Origin: Mesostigma viride
Taxonomy: Eukaryota > Streptophyta > Mesostigmatophyceae > Mesostigmatales > Mesostigmataceae
DNA length: 64,000 nt
NCBI GenBank assembly: GCA_009746045.1
Contig: RPFO01000164.1
Span: 420,212-484,211, forward strand
Direction of reading: 5' to 3'
The position numbers and the translations under genes are program-made. The notes beneath the pieces were generated by a model. That model made no database searches and was not told where the DNA came from. It worked only from the letters and a program-made list of their open reading frames with translations. Positions 60,981-64,000 of the stretch are shown one piece after another (within the stretch, counting starts at the first letter, position 1; each line of letters begins with the position of its first letter).

Positions 60981-61275
60981 TTCGCACGCCTTTCGACCTG
61001 CTTACCGCTGGTAAAAGTCGTTTCCCGAGGCTCTGCTTGCGGTTGACTTTACATTTGTGTATTTCGGCGAGATTTGCATGACGACAGCGTAGGCGGAGGT
61101 TTGATTCCCGTCTGGCGCGTGATACGAAAGGTGCTTGGTTCGATTCCTGGCCGGAATCTATTGGCCAACGTTACCTTTTTTTCTGGAGTTTTTTGCTGTT
61201 TTTTTGCTGGAATGGCTTCCGGCACTCGCAGCCAGGTCGCTTCCGCGGGTCGCGCTGCTGGCAGTAACGATTTTG

Positions 61276-61755
61276 CACTACAATACGCTTCCGCGGACAC
61301 CTTTTTCAGCGGGGAAAGTGCCCCCGGGCTTCCGGGGCAAATTCAGCAAGCGCTGCGGAACTTAGATACTAAAATTTCGTTTTTGGTTCGTACCGTACAG
61401 CCAATCATTTTGCGCCCGGATCAAATTGTGATCTGGGCACTGAACACGAAAATTTCAGCGGAACGTACGAAACACCAACGCAACTACAGAAAATTTTCAG
61501 TGACGAAACTGTAGTACCGTATACCCAAGAAAAATGTAGTAGGACTTCGCTAAATTCACGTTCGGAATTTTTCCCCGCAAGATTCCCCCGCAAGATTCCC
61601 CCGCACGATTCCCCCCGCTAGGTTCAGGCTCCAGTCGATGCTCGCCAAATGGCGCAAAAAAAGAAACATATGTTAAAATCAACGGTGCGAATCCTCGTTA
61701 CCGCTCGGGTAACATTCTCACTCATTTCGCGTCTCCTACGAACCGTATTGTAGTG
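61276..61755 (-). mobile_element. CACTA-type MITE, copy 2, inside copia gag
   Basis: About 480 bp, the reverse complement of 7711-8189 with few differences, and the same 12-bp inverted ends (CACTACAATACG). The left flank ends TTG and the right flank begins TG, so the expected 3-bp duplication has lost one base or is imperfect. Confidence 0.85.
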
Positions 61756-62661
61756 TGATGCCGATGACGCTGCCGGTCTGGCCGCTTTGACTGCATCATC
61801 CGTAACTCTTACCGATTCGGGTCTCCCAGGCGAAGTATTTTTTGACGCAGCAGCTGGGCTGGCTGCCCTGGCTTTGCCCCCGCCCGGTGGTGACGAGGAC
61901 GCCGCCCTCGGTGCTCCCGATGGTGAGAATCGGGCCGTTGACGGTGGTGGTTTGAGCCGCGGTACGGCGGGGGGGGGCCCCGCCCGAGCCTCCTTTGTGG
62001 CTTGCAAGGAGCTTTTGAAGGATGTTCGTGGGGTCAAGGTTTTTACCGGCTCAGATTGGACGCTGTGGATCCCTTTTAAGGACCATTTTTTGGGCCTTGT
62101 TTCCCTTTATGCTGGCCTCCTTGGAGTGCTGGCAGGTGTTGTCCAGAACGTGCAACTGGATCGGCTCCTTTACGTTGCCTTGTTGGCCGTCGTCGATGGG
62201 CCTGCGCGTGCCTTGATGCAGACGCTCCCCCTGGATCGTCGCCTGGGCAGTCTGGCCATCACCAAGCTCATCCAGGTCTATGAGCATGGCAAGCTCACCA
62301 AGTCCATGCGTCTGGACTTGTGGAAACAAATGGCCCAACTTCGTCAAACTGCTCGCGAGACTGTGGAGCCGTATGTGAACCGCTCGGAACTGCTGTACGC
62401 CAAGCTACAGGCTGCAGGCATTACGTTCCCAGTCGCTGCCTTCATTGCCAGCGTCCTCAGCGGTCTGCGCGCCGAGTACAGGCCCGCGCTAATCTCCCTC
62501 CGTCTTGACGAGGTCGAGACTGTTCCGGTCCTGCGGCAGCGCCTGATGGAAGTTGAAGATCTGCTGACGGGTGGCCTCCCGTCCCCTGCAGATTCTGGCT
62601 CTGCCTCCAACCACGCATACCATACCCCTGGCCGGGGGCGTGGCCCACGGCATGGCGGTGC

Positions 62662-62692
62662 CCGCGGCAACGGCAACGGCAGCAGCAACGGA

Positions 62693-62723
<31 letters not shown>

Positions 62724-62740
62724 ACGGCACCGGCAACGGA

Positions 62741-62782
<42 letters not shown>

Positions 62783-62850
62783 CATGGCAACGGCCGCGCC
62801 CACGGCAATGGCCACGGCAACGGCCACAGCCATGGCGGCAGCAGCGGGGG
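62662..62850 (+). repeat. GGCAAC hexanucleotide run coding for Gly-Asn repeats
   Basis: GGCAAC, with AGC and GGAAAC variants, repeats in frame between the gag core and the zinc knuckle. It later shifts to Gly-His and Arg-Gly rich sequence. Confidence 0.9.
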
Positions 62851-63590
62851 GCGCGGCGGGCGCGGTGGTGGTCGCGGTGGTGGCGCAGGGGTCGGGCGTG
62901 GTCGCGGGCCGCCCTGCTCCGTCTGCGCCAAGCCTGGACATGACGCCGCCACCTGCTGGACTGCCCATCCCGCCCAGCGCCCTGCTCACCTCCGCGGTGA
63001 CGGCGCCGGGCACGCCCATCACACCGACGCAGGCCTGCCTCCCTTGGAGACGACGTACGCGTTCCACGTGGGTCGAGGCCCTTTGTGTGCTTCCCTGCGC
63101 GCCAACCCTTTAGGTGCTTCCCTGCGCGACGGTGTGCAGCCTCACGGGCAGGCCTCGCTTCGTCCAGTGCACGGCCTTGCGCCTTCCCCGTCCCGCTCGG
63201 GCAGTCGTCTCTCGGCACCCCGCCCCAGCACCTCCTCGGACTCGACGGCTGGTTCCTCAACCACCGCTCCTTCTGTGCTTCACACGGCCGCAACGGCCTC
63301 GGCTAGGTGTGCCCCGGAGTGGGTGGTTGACACGGGTGCCACGTACCACATGACGCCTCACCGGGCGGACTTTGGCGATGGATTTGATCCCGCCTTCCGG
63401 CTGCGCATCACCGGCTCGGGCGGCAATCTGCATGCGGGCGGCAGGGGCCCTCTGCTTCTCCGGCTCGGCACCCCGGACGTGCACCTCGGCCCAGCTTTGT
63501 ATGTCCCAGGCCTTCAGGCCCGCCTACTCTCGGTGAGCCAGCTCTTTAAAGCCGGCCATGATGTGGACTTTAACTCGTCGTCTGTCCCTG

Positions 63591-63635
63591 GTCCTCTACG
63601 GAGGACTGAGTTGAACTCAGTCCTCTCTAGAGGAC
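63591..63635. repeat. 45-bp hairpin at the copia truncation point
   Basis: Near-perfect inverted repeat: GTCCTCT (acg) GAGGACTGAGTT pairs with AACTCAGTCCTC (tct) AGAGGAC around a single G. Copia coding similarity ends at its left edge. Confidence 0.85.
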
Positions 63636-63655
63636 CGAGTTTTTGGGTTTCGTAG

Positions 63656-64000
63656 AAAATTCGCCCCGGTCAGAATGTTTGACAAAAAAATTCTCTCAAA
63701 ATTTATTCAAATACTACGTGAAAAGATCTTTCTTGGACATATTTTTGGGATTTTTTTGGATTTGGTATGCGCGGCTAACTGTACGGTCAAAGTACAGGTG
63801 GTAAGGGTACTTTTCCACGTGAAACGCGAGTTCCGGAAATGCACGACCTAGCCATGGCGGCTCGCGCCCATGCATGCAGTTTACGTTTGCGGACGAGTTA
63901 GCCGTCCAAACTCAGTAAATAGATTTAACATGCCCTAAAGATGATATAAATCAACTTTTAGCTCGCGGGGATGCGATTTACCCGGTGTCGGCACTGTTCT
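63656..64000. other. No gene seen; unknown DNA after the hairpin
   Basis: AT-richer than the gag region. No copia motif resumes before the window ends. Confidence 0.4.

Larger units (their letters stand above)
61212..63655 (+). pseudogene. Ty1/copia gag-protease region, interrupted and truncated
   Basis: Gag starts at the ATG at 61,212. The frame is split at 61,275 by a CACTA-type MITE and resumes at 61,758 (GAT TTT G / AT GCC). It then runs open to 63,655. Visible: a gag core (FTGSDWTLWIPFKDHFLG, then LTKSMRLDLWKQMAQLRQTA), a Gly/Asn-rich run, a CCHC zinc knuckle CSVCAKPGHDAATC, an aspartic protease motif VVDTGATYHMT, and LYVPGLQARLLSVSQL, which precedes integrase. Integrase and RT are missing: copia homology ends near 63,590 at a hairpin. 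Apart from the MITE, the frame is intact for 1.9 kb, so the damage looks recent. Confidence 0.85.

Noticed and set aside
62344-63293. Minus-strand open frames of 190-278 codons
   Set aside because: They are shadows of the GC-rich copia gag frame and its Gly-Asn repeat.

Overview
The window reads as nuclear DNA of a green-lineage alga. Two long split genes use clean GT-AG introns (plus one GC-AG intron). One intron holds decayed organelle DNA: mitochondrial nad2, then plastid chlB and the start of psaA. A TGTAA motif, the usual green-algal polyadenylation signal, follows one gene. The species cannot be named from sequence alone. No rRNA, tRNA, operon or CRISPR array was recognised.

Layout. 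Positions 1-14,000 are a graveyard of transposons. They hold two broken LINE ORF1 copies (minus), one intact 947-codon reverse transcriptase with a restriction-like endonuclease tail (3526-6369), a CACTA-type MITE with a target duplication (7711-8189), LINE ORF2 tails, and a head-to-tail pair of unknown repeats. Positions 14,120-40,518 (minus) are one 26-exon gene. Its introns were solved by hand and the reading phase is kept across all 25 junctions. The product, about 1,288 residues, is a FAN/NSMAF-type BEACH protein that carries armadillo-like repeats at its C-terminus instead of WD40 repeats. Its introns hold many minisatellites, including about 2.3 kb of a 32-bp unit, and the organelle DNA insert.

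Across a 738-bp divergent intergenic region lies a 6-exon plus-strand gene (41,257-47,632). It encodes about 716 residues: a possible organelle-targeting leader, a peptidoglycan-binding-like domain, one membrane helix and a long coiled coil. Positions 47,633-64,000 are again mobile DNA: a decayed L1-like LINE (ORF1, RT and tail on the plus strand, ending in a pentanucleotide tail), a piggyBac-like non-autonomous element flanked by TTAA, and a Ty1/copia gag-protease region interrupted by a second copy of the CACTA MITE and cut off at a hairpin.

The least expected signals are the BEACH-ARM architecture, the fused mitochondrial/plastid insert, and a recurring pattern in both host genes where intron repeats are copies of that intron's own 5' splice site.
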